From: CAYOPZ01 sp964406005
Lineage (GTDB): Bacteria; Bacteroidota; Bacteroidia; Bacteroidales; SM23-62
Reading direction: 5' to 3'
Length of the DNA stretch: 64,000 nucleotides
NCBI GenBank assembly: GCA_964406005.1
Contig: CAYOPZ010000009.1
Span: 1-64,000, forward strand
Below are positions 1-8,914 of the stretch, one piece after another. The position numbers and the translations under genes were made by a program. Positions within the stretch are counted from its first letter, which is position 1. The number at the start of each line of letters is the position of its first letter. The notes beneath the pieces were generated by a model, which saw only the letters and a program-made list of their open reading frames with translations, made no database searches and was not told where the DNA came from.

Positions 1-1759
1 CGGCTGCCGGCACAAGGTCGTAGGTGCTTCCGCTCGTATTGCCGCTGGGACCTGATATCGTGACATTAGACTCATCAGAGGTTACACTGATCGTATGTGT
101 ATCCGTGGGATCGGCATCGGTGAAAACAACCGTAAGATCCGTCAGACTGGTGTCCTCACCTGTCGACTGGTCACCTATATCTGTAAGTAAAGGGGCATGG
201 TATCCTTGTCCCACCGCCATAGTATATGTCTCGCTGTCAGAGAGTGTTCCCGTACCGTTGTCGGTGACTGTGACGGTGATATTGGCTGTACCACTCCAAT
301 CAGTTGCGGGCACCAGGTCATAAGTACTTCCGCTTGTGTTGCCGCTTAGGTTTTCAACCGTGACATTCGACTCATCAGAGGTCACTGTGATGATGTGAGA
401 ATCCGTGGGATCTACATCGGTAAAGGTGACTGTCAGTCCTGTGAGGCTGTTGTTAATATCAGTGGCCTGATTACCTATTTCTGTCAATACAGGTGCATCG
501 TTGACGGGAGTGACTTCAAAATTAACTTCTACTGTATCCGAATCAGTTTTGGGATTAGTTGCAATAAACTGAATATCTTCCGTTCCAAACCAGTCTTCAT
601 TAGGTATTGTTACAGTAGCAATCGTGGTTGTTGGATTTATATCAACACTTAAATCAGAATTTCCGGTTGATGACCATACCAATTCATTGTTAGTATATTC
701 ATAATCAACAACATAGTCATTAAGTGTTATGGTACCAAATGTGGAACCTTCCTGAACACTTTGGTCAGCTATTTCTGAAATAATAATAGAATGAACGGTT
801 AATGTATTCGAAGTGTATGTACTTCCAACTTGAGATGTCGAGAAAGGCGTTACATCAACATACCATTCATCCAGACCAGCGGTCTCCTCTGGCACAATCA
901 CATTGAAACCATTAGTATACAATGACATTATCTGTTCACCAGACAATTCATGATCGTAAATTCTCGGTTCATCGATTATTCCTTCCCATTGCCACGAATA
1001 TTGCATTGCACCAATCAGGACAGATGCATCTGTAACAGATCTATATGTTTCCGGTACTGTATCTCTGTCCACTTCATTCCCATTTTTGTAAAGAATCATT
1101 TCACCACTACTATAGTTAAATGTAACCGCAACAAAGTACCACTCACTAAGATTTAATGGGGTTTCATCTATGACTGTGGCTGTACCTGTATTTTGTCCTG
1201 CATTTAAACAGCCATCTGGGTTGACTTTGAAAACATGGTTATTTTGCGCATGCGAAATGGAACTTATTATATTTTTATATCCAGTTCCAGTTAGATAGAT
1301 CCATGCTAATTTTGTATAGGAGGAATTTAAGGGGAAAATATTACCAGCAGCTAAATAATCGTTACCATCAAAAGAGAATGCGCCTGCACCATTATGTCCA
1401 CCAGTCATTTCCCAAGTCGGTATTTCTGATGGATCACTACTTGTAGTAGCATTATTATAATTGCCAGAGAAATCAAGTAGAGCATTTGAAGAACCACCTT
1501 CAAAGGGTAAATAAAGCAAACATTCAGGAGAGTCGTTTTTGTACCATGTTGAAGCGGTCTCGACGACGGTAACGCCATTGCTATAGATACAAATAAGGCT
1601 GTCAACTGTTAGGTTATCAGTTGATGTCGCTTCCAGAGATAAATTACTAATGACAGGTACTTGGGCTGTTGATAAATAACCAAAGAATAGAAAGACAAAT
1701 ACAATACAATATTTATAAACGTTATTTAACCAATGAAAAATTAATGTTAATAATTTCAT
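1..1759 (-). CDS. Secreted LamG / Ig-like repeat surface protein (3' part outside window)
   Basis: The reading frame is open from an ATG at 1759 to the left edge (586 codons, no stop), so the C-terminus is missing. The N-terminus is a hydrophobic signal segment (residues ~12-33, ending near STAQ). A LamG/concanavalin-like domain follows at ~75-280, with the typical close 'IDEPRIYDHELSGEQI'. Next come a cadherin/Calx-like beta domain (~325-410) and at least two copies of a ~100-residue Ig-like repeat, recognisable by 'TVTSDESNVT' and 'NTSGSTYDLVPA'. The repeat DNA at 1-500 recurs with a period of about 300 bp. Such modular proteins in Bacteroidota are usually surface or secreted adhesins or glycan-binding proteins; a T9SS domain may lie beyond the edge. 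Function is inferred from domains only. The repeat part is more GC-rich than the N-terminal part. Confidence 0.85.
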   Translation of the reverse strand, partial: MKLLTLIFHWLNNVYKYCIVFVFLFFGYLSTAQVPVISNLSLEATSTDNLTVDSLICIYSNGVTVVETASTWYKNDSPECLLYLPFEGGSSNALLDFSGNYNNATTSSDPSEIPTWEMTGGHNGAGAFSFDGNDYLAAGNIFPLNSSYTKLAWIYLTGTGYKNIISSISHAQNNHVFKVNPDGCLNAGQNTGTATVIDETPLNLSEWYFVAVTFNYSSGEMILYKNGNEVDRDTVPETYRSVTDASVLIGAMQYSWQWEGIIDEPRIYDHELSGEQIMSLYTNGFNVIVPEETAGLDEWYVDVTPFSTSQVGSTYTSNTLTVHSIIISEIADQSVQEGSTFGTITLNDYVVDYEYTNNELVWSSTGNSDLSVDINPTTTIATVTIPNEDWFGTEDIQFIATNPKTDSDTVEVNFEVTPVNDAPVLTEIGNQATDINNSLTGLTVTFTDVDPTDSHIITVTSDESNVTVENLSGNTSGSTYDLVPATDWSGTANITVTVTDNGTGTLSDSETYTMAVGQGYHAPLLTDIGDQSTGEDTSLTDLTVVFTDADPTDTHTISVTSDESNVTISGPSGNTSGSTYDLVPAA

Positions 1760-1797
1760 CAGATTTTATTTTTCGTTCAATACTTTAAAGCTGGAAC

Positions 1798-1828
1798 TGC
1801 TAAGGATATTACCTCTTGCTAAGGTAAT
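1798..1828 (-). promoter_or_regulatory. Hairpin and direct repeat upstream of the LamG protein gene
   Basis: The octamer TGCTAAGG occurs at 1798-1805 and 1817-1824. A perfect 7-bp inverted repeat, ATTACCT (1808-1814) and AGGTAAT (1822-1828), overlaps the second copy. It lies about 40-70 bases upstream of the start at 1759, so it could be an operator or a 5'-leader hairpin. This rests on sequence symmetry alone. Confidence 0.25.
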
Positions 1829-1895
1829 ACTTTCATTCATTTGAAGACCAAGATTCATTTAAAGAAGTTGCATGAAAAAGGATATTTAGTGTGTA

Positions 1896-2893
1896 ACGTG
1901 TTGTGCTATTTAAACTTGTTGATAACTATAATGAAAAAGATTATACATCTTGCTGACTTACTGCAATTTATATGATGTATTAGTCAAAAAACAGGCCTAT
2001 ATCATGCACAATCATAAATCGAATTCCGACAAGATTTTGGACATTACAAAATCATTTTTTCAGGATTCTTTGGATGCTTACGATTCCTATCCCAACAAAC
2101 CAAAATGTCTGATAGCTACTTAATTGCCCTTTCTATTCTTGGTGAAACCATCGGGATTGACAGCGAGAATTACCTGTTTGGGAAATTTAAGTCCGATCAC
2201 TTAAAGAGTTTTTTCAATCTTATTTCCAGAAGCCGGTTCAATAGAAGAAGGAAGCGACTTGGAAATCTCATTGCCAAGTAGAACTATTAAATATCTTCCT
2301 TCTTGAATGAAGGTGAAAACGTCTATCTGGTTAACTCAATTCCAATACCCATTTGTCAGATCGCAAGAGAAAAATCCTGTAAAACATGCAAAGAGGATTT
2401 TGAAACTGTTCCTGATATAGGGTATTCTGTAGTTTACTTATTCTGGTACTTTGGATATAAATTGAACCTGGCAGCTTCTGTCAGAAGTATATTCTCCAGC
2501 ATGGAATTGACCAAGGCAAGTGTCCACGATATTCATTATTTAAATGAAGTAAAACACTCAGGAATAACCCATCGCAGATAAAGTATACATCTCAGAACCT
2601 ATCCAGATTGACTTATTCACAACCAGGCAAATAAGGTTAGAGACACCTTTGAGATACAATCAGCTTCAATGAACCTTTTCCTTTTATTTTCATAAAATCG
2701 CGTAAACGTATTTAGCCCCTTTTCTCCCAGTTTTGCAATCAGTTCATACTAAACGCCAAGACAAGAGAAGGCCTTTCCAAACGAATATCATGCGAAATTG
2801 CAGCAATAACGATGCTACTGTATACCAAATTTCTTAAACAACAAACCGTTAATCATTTAAAATATGCCTTGGCATCTTAATAGCACAACACGT
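1896..2893 (+). mobile_element. Decayed IS982-like insertion sequence
   Basis: The element is bounded by a perfect 15-bp inverted repeat: ACGTGTTGTGCTATT at 1896-1910 and its complement at 2879-2893. The total of 998 bp fits the roughly 1-kb size of IS982-type elements. Inside is a transposase broken by several frameshifts (see 2004-2880). I see no clear target duplication; the right flank is a run of A. The element separates the LamG protein gene from the carrier-protein operon and probably marks an old boundary of the polysaccharide island. Confidence 0.7.
2004..2880 (+). pseudogene. IS982-like transposase, multiply frameshifted
   Basis: Pieces of one transposase can be read in order across different frames. 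They are an N-terminal part from ATG 2004 with a frameshift near 2103, a piece with 'LIALSILGETIGIDSENYLF' and 'SRFNRRRKRLGNLIAK' that stops near 2279, a central piece in the frame 2303-2581 (with 'VNSIPIPICQIAR' and 'TKASVHDIHYL'), and a C-terminal piece with 'REGLSKRISCEIAAI' and 'VNHLKYAL' ending at the TAA 2878-2880. This order and these motifs match the IS982 type of DDE transposase. At least three frame changes mean it is not functional. Confidence 0.7.
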
Positions 2894-3000
2894 AAAAAAA
2901 AAAAAATCAGATGATTCAATTGTAAAAAGATAATTATTTTTATCCATTCTAAACCAATAGCAATTACATCGATCATGATAATTTCAAACTTTTCTAAATT

Positions 3001-3255
3001 ATGGGAATGACAAGTTCAGATATCCGAGATAAGGTGCGGGAATTTATATTAAATGAGACCCTTGCAGATAAAACAAAAATATTTGATGATTCCTTAATTT
3101 TTAAAGAAGGTTTTTTTGATTCAATGGGATTTGTCATGATACTGACCTTCATTGAAGAAAATTTCGATGTTAAAACAGAAGACGCAGATTTAATCGAAGA
3201 GAATTTTGAGTCAATAAATGCCATTTCAGAGTTTGTATCCAGAAAGTTGAATTAA
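3001..3255 (+). CDS. Acyl/aminoacyl carrier protein
   Basis: This 84-residue protein has the four-helix carrier-protein pattern. Ser41 in 'FFDSMGF' is the expected phosphopantetheine attachment site. The sequence is acidic, as usual for the family. It is the first gene of a tight plus-strand operon, with 5 bp to the amidotransferase gene, and an AMP-forming ligase lies three genes downstream. No ketosynthase or other fatty-acid or polyketide enzyme is nearby. I therefore infer that it carries a group activated by that ligase, as DltC carries D-alanine for DltA, rather than serving fatty-acid synthesis. The substrate is unknown. Confidence 0.85.
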   Translation: MGMTSSDIRDKVREFILNETLADKTKIFDDSLIFKEGFFDSMGFVMILTFIEENFDVKTEDADLIEENFESINAISEFVSRKLN

Positions 3256-3260
3256 TAATT

Positions 3261-5219
3261 ATGTGCGGAATCGCTGGCATTGTAAATTCATCCGATCCCA
3301 AGATCAGGAAACAGATCGTTGAAAACATGCTATCCAGGATTTACTACCGCGGACCGGATGAGAGTGGTATTTATCATTCAAAAAGGGCTACACTTGGAAA
3401 TGTCAGATTAAGTATTATCGATCTGTCCAGAGGCCAACAGCCAATTTCGGATTCATCTGGCAGATTTTGGATTGTGTTCAACGGTGAGATTTTTAACTAT
3501 ATTGAGCTGAGAAAGAACATTGAGAAAAAAGGAATTTCTTTTAAAACAACTTCGGATACAGAAGTTCTGGTCCAGTTGTATGCTATATATGGCAAGAAAT
3601 GCCTTGGAATGTTAAATGGTCAGTTTGCTTTTGCTATATGGGATAATAAAGATGAAGAACTTTTCATGGCACGCGATCGTGTTGGGATCAGACCGCTTTT
3701 TTACCATTATGAGGATAATATATTGACTTTCTCCTCCGAGATCAAAGGTATTTTTGAGAATTCAAGTATTGAACGCCAATTTTCATATGAAGGCTTACTG
3801 CAGGCATATACTTACTGGACGACAATAACTCCTCATACAGTTTTTAAAGGAATAAAAGAAGTGCCACCCGGTCATTCACTTACATGGAACCATAAGAGTT
3901 TGAAAATTGAAAAATATTGGGAACTTTCATTTTCGACTAAGAGTACAAGCTTAAATTACAATGACTATCTGGAAGAATTTAATTCGTTATTAATCAATTC
4001 AATCCGGATCCGGCTTCGGGCCGATGTTGAGGTTGCGGCATATCTCAGCGGAGGGATAGACTCCAGTGCAACAGTATCCTATATTAAATCAATAGAACCG
4101 GATGTATTGAATACCTTTTCAATCGGCTTTGGAGAAAAGGATTTCGATGAAACCGGATATCAGCAGGAAGCGGTTGCATACTTTAAAACCAACCACAAGT
4201 ACATAAGTTGCACTGCCATGGATATTGCAGATAATTTCCTAAAAGTCGTATGGCACTCTGAAATTCCAATGATTCGGACTGCCCCTACACCAATGATGCT
4301 TCTCTCCGGACTTGTTCGGACCAACGATATTAAAGTAGTAATTACCGGAGAAGGAGCAGATGAGATGCTTGCAGGCTACAACATATTCAAGGAGAATGAA
4401 GTTCGAAGATTCTGGGCAAAATATCCGGATTCCAGTTTTAGACCGTTACTCCTTACCAAATTATATCCATACCTGCCGCAAATGCAGAATGCAAATCCAC
4501 GGATTCTGAAAATGTTTTATGGTTACAAATTAGAGGATACTGATAACCAGCTCTATTCTCATTTGCTGAGATGGAATAATGCGGGACAAATTACCAAATT
4601 TCTGAATGAAGATACTGGCATAAACAGATATAATCCACTTCAGGAGATAAACAGGATTCTTCCTGCAGATTTCTCATTATGGGATTCTCTCGAAAAGGCC
4701 CAGTGGATCGAATCTAATGTTTTTATGTCAGGATATTTATTATCCACCCAAGGTGACAGGATGGGTATGGCAAATTCTGTTGAGGGAAGATATCCGTTTC
4801 TTGATCACAGGCTAATTGAGTATTTATCTTCAGTACCATCTTCTCTTAAGCTAAAAGGATTGAGAGAGAAATACTTACTAAAAAAATTAGTGAAGGATAA
4901 AATCCCTTATTCCATCCTGAATCGATCCAAACAAGCGTATAGGGCACCCATTTTTTCTGTTTTCTTTTCCGAAAGTCTACCTGAATATTTAAAGTACATG
5001 TTATCCGATGAGTATCTGGGAAAAACAAGAATCTTCAATGCAAATATGGTGCAGTCACTATTAAAGAAGGTACATCAGACAAACAGGGCTTCAGAAACTG
5101 AGAACATGGCCATCACAGCAATCATTTCAACTCAGATACTTCATGACCAATTCATTGATAGAATGAATGAAGGGTTGAGTGAAAACAAACTTGTCAATAC
5201 AAAAATTATTGAGAAATAA
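3261..5219 (+). CDS. asnB: Asparagine synthase (glutamine-hydrolysing) family amidotransferase
   Basis: This 652-residue protein begins MCGIAG, so Cys2 is available as the glutaminase nucleophile after Met removal. The class II glutamine amidotransferase domain covers ~2-200, with 'RGPDESG' and 'FNGEIFNY'. The synthetase domain (~240-620) carries the PP-loop 'YLSGGIDSS' near 261 and 'GEGADEML' near 364. The family transfers glutamine-derived ammonia to an AMP-activated carboxylate, making asparagine or, in biosynthetic clusters, other amides. The position between a carrier protein and an NAD-synthase-like ligase suggests a dedicated cluster role, for instance amidating a carboxylate of a sugar or of a carried substituent, rather than cellular asparagine supply. 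Confidence 0.88.
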   Translation: MCGIAGIVNSSDPKIRKQIVENMLSRIYYRGPDESGIYHSKRATLGNVRLSIIDLSRGQQPISDSSGRFWIVFNGEIFNYIELRKNIEKKGISFKTTSDTEVLVQLYAIYGKKCLGMLNGQFAFAIWDNKDEELFMARDRVGIRPLFYHYEDNILTFSSEIKGIFENSSIERQFSYEGLLQAYTYWTTITPHTVFKGIKEVPPGHSLTWNHKSLKIEKYWELSFSTKSTSLNYNDYLEEFNSLLINSIRIRLRADVEVAAYLSGGIDSSATVSYIKSIEPDVLNTFSIGFGEKDFDETGYQQEAVAYFKTNHKYISCTAMDIADNFLKVVWHSEIPMIRTAPTPMMLLSGLVRTNDIKVVITGEGADEMLAGYNIFKENEVRRFWAKYPDSSFRPLLLTKLYPYLPQMQNANPRILKMFYGYKLEDTDNQLYSHLLRWNNAGQITKFLNEDTGINRYNPLQEINRILPADFSLWDSLEKAQWIESNVFMSGYLLSTQGDRMGMANSVEGRYPFLDHRLIEYLSSVPSSLKLKGLREKYLLKKLVKDKIPYSILNRSKQAYRAPIFSVFFSESLPEYLKYMLSDEYLGKTRIFNANMVQSLLKKVHQTNRASETENMAITAIISTQILHDQFIDRMNEGLSENKLVNTKIIEK

Positions 5220-5228
5220 ATTCATATT

Positions 5229-6224
5229 ATGATACAGAAAAAACCTTTTTCCAGGGACATTGTATTACTCAAGGATGTTTCATATACTGCTGACCAGATT
5301 ATAGGACAATTACGTATAGATGTTACACAAAAATTGAAAAGATACGGAGGAGTGGTTGGTATTAGTGGAGGGGTAGATTCTTCTGTTTGCCTGGGACTCG
5401 CTGTTTGGGCTTTCGGGCCGGACAAAGTAACTGCTATTATGATGCCTGAAAAGGATTCAAGTCCGGATAGTGAAAAGCTGGCACGGGAACTGGCTGCAAA
5501 ATTTGGGGTGACTTCGCTATTCAAAGAAGAATTAACAGGTGCCCTTTCGGGATTTAAATGTTATGAACGCAGGGATGAAGCTGTTAAAAGGGTTTTTCCT
5601 GAATACAATCCGTACACCTATAAGATGAAAATTGGTGTGAAGCAGAGAGGATTGTTCAACAATCTTCCCCCGGTTTTTTCACTGACAATAATTGATCCAG
5701 ACGGTAAAGAAAATGAAAAATCTTTACATACCAGGGAGTTTCTACAGATCGTTGCTTCTTCAAATTTCAAACAGAGATCCCGTATGTCCATGCTGTATTA
5801 TTTTGCGGAATCCCTGCATTATGCGGTCATTGGGACACCGAATAAGCATGAAACGGAGCAGGGTTTTTTCGTCAAATTTGGTGACGGTGGAGCTGATGTC
5901 ATGCCCATTGGAAATCTATACAAGACCCAGGTATACCAGTTGGCTGAATACCTTGGGATTCCGAGGAGTATAATAGAACGTACTCCTACAACAGACACCT
6001 ACACAGCAGAACAGACACAGGAAGAATTTTTTTACCAACTCCCTTTTGATCTTATGGACAGGTATTGGTATGGTTTTGAAAACGGCTATCCGGCTGAAGA
6101 GGTAGCGGAAGTTATGGGCGAAACCAAGGAACGGGTTGAGGCACTTTTTACTAATTTTGAAAGAAAGAAGAAAACAACAGAATACCTTAGAATGGCACCT
6201 ATTAGAAATTATTTTAAAGGTTAA
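5229..6224 (+). CDS. NAD-synthase-family ATP pyrophosphatase ligase
   Basis: This 331-residue protein has the N-type ATP-pyrophosphatase loop 'GISGGVDSS' near residue 45, followed by NadE-like blocks 'QRSRMSMLYYFAES', 'GTPNKHE' and 'GDGGADVMPIGNLYKTQV'. NadE makes NAD from deamido-NAD and ammonia. Here the C-terminal part ('TTDTYTAEQTQEEFFYQLPF', then 'DRYWYGFENGYP') differs from the usual NadE end 'ADLWPGQTDEEELG' that I know. The gene is 9 bp after the amidotransferase and 22 bp before the ligase, inside a surface-polysaccharide locus. I infer a paralogue that activates another carboxylate by adenylation for amide formation. A true housekeeping NadE remains possible. Confidence 0.8.
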   Translation: MIQKKPFSRDIVLLKDVSYTADQIIGQLRIDVTQKLKRYGGVVGISGGVDSSVCLGLAVWAFGPDKVTAIMMPEKDSSPDSEKLARELAAKFGVTSLFKEELTGALSGFKCYERRDEAVKRVFPEYNPYTYKMKIGVKQRGLFNNLPPVFSLTIIDPDGKENEKSLHTREFLQIVASSNFKQRSRMSMLYYFAESLHYAVIGTPNKHETEQGFFVKFGDGGADVMPIGNLYKTQVYQLAEYLGIPRSIIERTPTTDTYTAEQTQEEFFYQLPFDLMDRYWYGFENGYPAEEVAEVMGETKERVEALFTNFERKKKTTEYLRMAPIRNYFKG

Positions 6225-6246
6225 AATTCGACTATATTGTATCTGA

Positions 6247-7704
6247 ATGAATGCATTTGATTATTTCTTTGAAAACACATATGATTTAAATAAAAACTTC
6301 ATTGTTGGAAAGCAAGAGCTCTCCTTTAAGGAATTATTTAAAAAATCATTTTCCCTCTCCGGTTTCATTAAAAAGAGAGTTGGAGAAAACCAGAATATTA
6401 TTCTTATATCACCAAACAACTCATTCTTTTTAATTGTATACCTTGCTATTATTAAATCAGGGAATACCTGTATTCCTTTAGATCCTATGATTGAGCCAGA
6501 TAATTATAAGTATATAAGTGATTTAACCGATCCGTCTTTATTGTTTATTACAAAGGAGGTCCAGAGAAGACTATTAATAAACAAAATTGAAAATATTATC
6601 ACTGATATACTGGATTTTAAAGATCAACCTTTTAATGGAGAGTCCGATATTGATTTCAATGAAAACAGATGCGCGGAAATTATTTTTACTTCAGGATCAA
6701 CGGGAATTCCCAAAGGTGTTATGATTTCACATAAGAACTTAATAGCCAATACAAGGTCAATATTACAGTATTTAAAAATAGAGGAAAGCGACCGAATTCT
6801 GGTTGTCCTGCCGTTTTATTATTGTTATGGTTTATCACTCCTTCATACCCACCTCAGGGCAGGCGCTTCGCTTGTTTTTAATAACTCCTTTATTTTCCTA
6901 GGGGCAGTGATAAATGACTTGAAAAATTATAGTTGTACAGGATTTGCAGGAGTTCCAAGTCATTTTCAGATATTGTTAAGGAAATCAGAATCGTTTAAAA
7001 AAACTGAATTTCCGGACTTAAAATATGTAACACAGGCAGGAGGAAAGTTGGCGACGGCTTTTATTGATGAATTCAGAGAAGCCTTTCCTGAAGTTAGATT
7101 CATTGTAATGTATGGCCAAACTGAGGCAACGGCAAGATTATCTTACCTATCTCCTGAACTGTATGAATCAAAAAAAGGATCAATCGGAAAGGCTATTCCA
7201 GGAGTTCAGCTTAAGGTTGTGAACAGCCAAAGTAATGAAATCCAACCGGGTGAAACTGGGGAAGTTATTGCAAAAGGAGAGAATATAATGCTTGGTTATT
7301 ATAAAGATTCTGAAAGTACAGAATCTACTCTGAGGAATGGATGGCTTCATACGGGGGATCTTGGGACTGTCGACAAAGACGGATTTATATATCTCACAAC
7401 CAGGATGAAGGAGATTATTAAAGTCGGGGGAAAGAGGATCAGTCCCAAGGAAATTGAGGCTGTAATATTAGAATTACCCCAGATCATTGATTGTACAATT
7501 GAGGCAGTCAAGGATGAACTACAGGGAGAGGCGTTATTGGCAAAGATCGTCATTAATAGGAACAAACCAGGATCATTTGATGAGGAAAGAATAAAAAAGC
7601 ACTGTTCTGGTAAACTTGCCCTGTATAAAATTCCACAAAAGTTTGAATTTATTGAACAGTTAACCATGAGTGCAACTGGGAAAAAGATTAAAGGAAAACT
7701 ATAA
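6247..7704 (+). CDS. AMP-forming acyl/aminoacyl ligase (ANL superfamily, DltA-like role)
   Basis: This 485-residue protein has the ANL motifs in order: 'FTSGSTGIPKGVMISH' near 150 (ATP-binding A3), 'YGQTEA' near 290 (A5), 'GWLHTGDLG' near 365 (A7), 'KEIIKVGGKRISPKEIE' (A8) and a C-terminal 'SATGKKIKGKL' with the catalytic lysine region. Such enzymes adenylate a carboxylic acid and pass it to CoA or a carrier protein. A carrier-protein gene starts the same operon, so transfer to that phosphopantetheine arm is the best inference. Length and context fit DltA-like or acyl-ACP ligase enzymes. Specificity cannot be read from the sequence by eye. Confidence 0.85.
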   Translation: MNAFDYFFENTYDLNKNFIVGKQELSFKELFKKSFSLSGFIKKRVGENQNIILISPNNSFFLIVYLAIIKSGNTCIPLDPMIEPDNYKYISDLTDPSLLFITKEVQRRLLINKIENIITDILDFKDQPFNGESDIDFNENRCAEIIFTSGSTGIPKGVMISHKNLIANTRSILQYLKIEESDRILVVLPFYYCYGLSLLHTHLRAGASLVFNNSFIFLGAVINDLKNYSCTGFAGVPSHFQILLRKSESFKKTEFPDLKYVTQAGGKLATAFIDEFREAFPEVRFIVMYGQTEATARLSYLSPELYESKKGSIGKAIPGVQLKVVNSQSNEIQPGETGEVIAKGENIMLGYYKDSESTESTLRNGWLHTGDLGTVDKDGFIYLTTRMKEIIKVGGKRISPKEIEAVILELPQIIDCTIEAVKDELQGEALLAKIVINRNKPGSFDEERIKKHCSGKLALYKIPQKFEFIEQLTMSATGKKIKGKL

Positions 7705-7728
7705 TAATCATGTAGATATATTTGGGTC

Positions 7729-8535
7729 ATGAAAAGAAAATCATTTTATATATTTATTGCTACCATACTTTTTTTCAATTCATGCAACAGTTCTGATAGG
7801 GATCTCATATACGATAATCCCGATCTAAGGATTATTTTCCTTCATCACAGTACAGGAAACTTGGTCTGGGATGGTGATTTACACAATAATAAGGTAAAAT
7901 CTTCGATGAGCCAGGTTCCCCGTATGTTAAAAGAATATAATCAGTACAAAGGATTGAAAATCAGCATTGAAGAACGAATTTTTCCCAAGGGAAAACCTTA
8001 TCCATGGAAAAACTATCCATATGACTATTATAATATTTGGGTAAAAAACGGCGGCTCCGAGCCCTTCATGGAAGAACCAACACTTGAAATGCTTACGAAG
8101 GACTATAACATAATAATATTCAAACACTGTTTCCCCGTAAGCGGAATACTTGAAGACGATGTTCAAGCGGATATCAATTCAGAAAAGAAAACACTGGCAA
8201 ATTACAAACTGCAATATAATGCTCTTAAGGAAAAACTCCATCAGTTTCCCGGCGTGAAGTTTCTGGTTTGGACCGGAGCTGCATTGGTTGAATCACAGAC
8301 TACTAAAGAACAGGCATTAAGGGCACATGAACTTACTGAATGGGTAAAAAGTGAATGGGATGAAAAAGACGATAATATCGAGATATTTGATTTTCGAAAT
8401 ATTGAAACTGAAGGTGGATTGTATCTTAAACCTGAGTATGCTACCAATTCCTCTGATTCTCATCCAAATTCCTTACTATGCGAAAAAGCCGCCAGATTAT
8501 TCGTGGCTCGGATCATTGCTCTAATCGAGAAATAA
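7729..8535 (+). CDS. SGNH-hydrolase-like lipoprotein
   Basis: This 268-residue protein begins with a lipoprotein signal ('IFIATILFFNSCNSS', lipobox Cys near 19), so it should be membrane-anchored outside the cytoplasm. A block 'IIFLHHSTGNLVW' early in the mature protein could supply the nucleophilic Ser. 'KHCFPVSG' and 'LVWTGAAL' fall where SGNH proteins have their Gly and Asn blocks. 'SDSHPNSLLCEKAA' near the end fits the D-x-x-H catalytic block. I infer an esterase or acyltransferase that acts on the decorated polymer. It is 24 bp after the ligase gene and is the last gene before an IS insertion. The family assignment is from motif layout and is moderate. Confidence 0.6.
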   Translation: MKRKSFYIFIATILFFNSCNSSDRDLIYDNPDLRIIFLHHSTGNLVWDGDLHNNKVKSSMSQVPRMLKEYNQYKGLKISIEERIFPKGKPYPWKNYPYDYYNIWVKNGGSEPFMEEPTLEMLTKDYNIIIFKHCFPVSGILEDDVQADINSEKKTLANYKLQYNALKEKLHQFPGVKFLVWTGAALVESQTTKEQALRAHELTEWVKSEWDEKDDNIEIFDFRNIETEGGLYLKPEYATNSSDSHPNSLLCEKAARLFVARIIALIEK

Positions 8536-8914
8536 TACCATTTTATCCTTATTTAAATACATTCAATGTTGGATCAGTTATGGATAAACTTAAAGATGAA
8601 TTCCAACATACTGAAATTGAGTTCGACTCTGACTTATCCTCTTGTTCAGTAATGCATATCTCGTTCTATTATCTATTTCTCAGATTAACAAGACGAAAGT
8701 TAAAACCGGCAATTTCTTATGGGCGGGAAAAATGTGATTTGCTCAAATGAAGCATTTGAAAGAAAAAGATGAAATATTAAACAAGATTTATTATCATTAA
8801 ATGGGTCTTACTAGCATATAAAAAATTAAAATACACTAATAGACCCCACTTGGACTGACTATTCTTTCAAGGAGGTCTTAAAGCTTAATGGTTGGTTTCA
8901 ACTATATTTAATTA
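8536..8914 (+). other. Intergenic stretch before the IS982 insertion
   Basis: This AT-rich stretch separates the lipoprotein gene from the IS. A 56-codon frame at about 8580-8750 has no recognisable motif and looks spurious. No terminator or promoter is convincing. It may be decayed coding sequence. Confidence 0.4.

Noticed and set aside
24..1605. Plus-strand frames and a short minus-strand frame at the left edge
   Set aside because: They are shadows of the open minus-strand LamG protein, which has a signal peptide and clear domains but no stop inside the window.
3001..8535. Reading the carrier protein and ligase as a small polyketide or non-ribosomal peptide pathway
   Set aside because: No ketosynthase, condensation or thioesterase domain is present; neighbours are glycan and envelope genes.
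8478..8750. 90-codon frame after the lipoprotein gene
   Set aside because: It starts inside the lipoprotein gene in another frame and has no recognisable motif.
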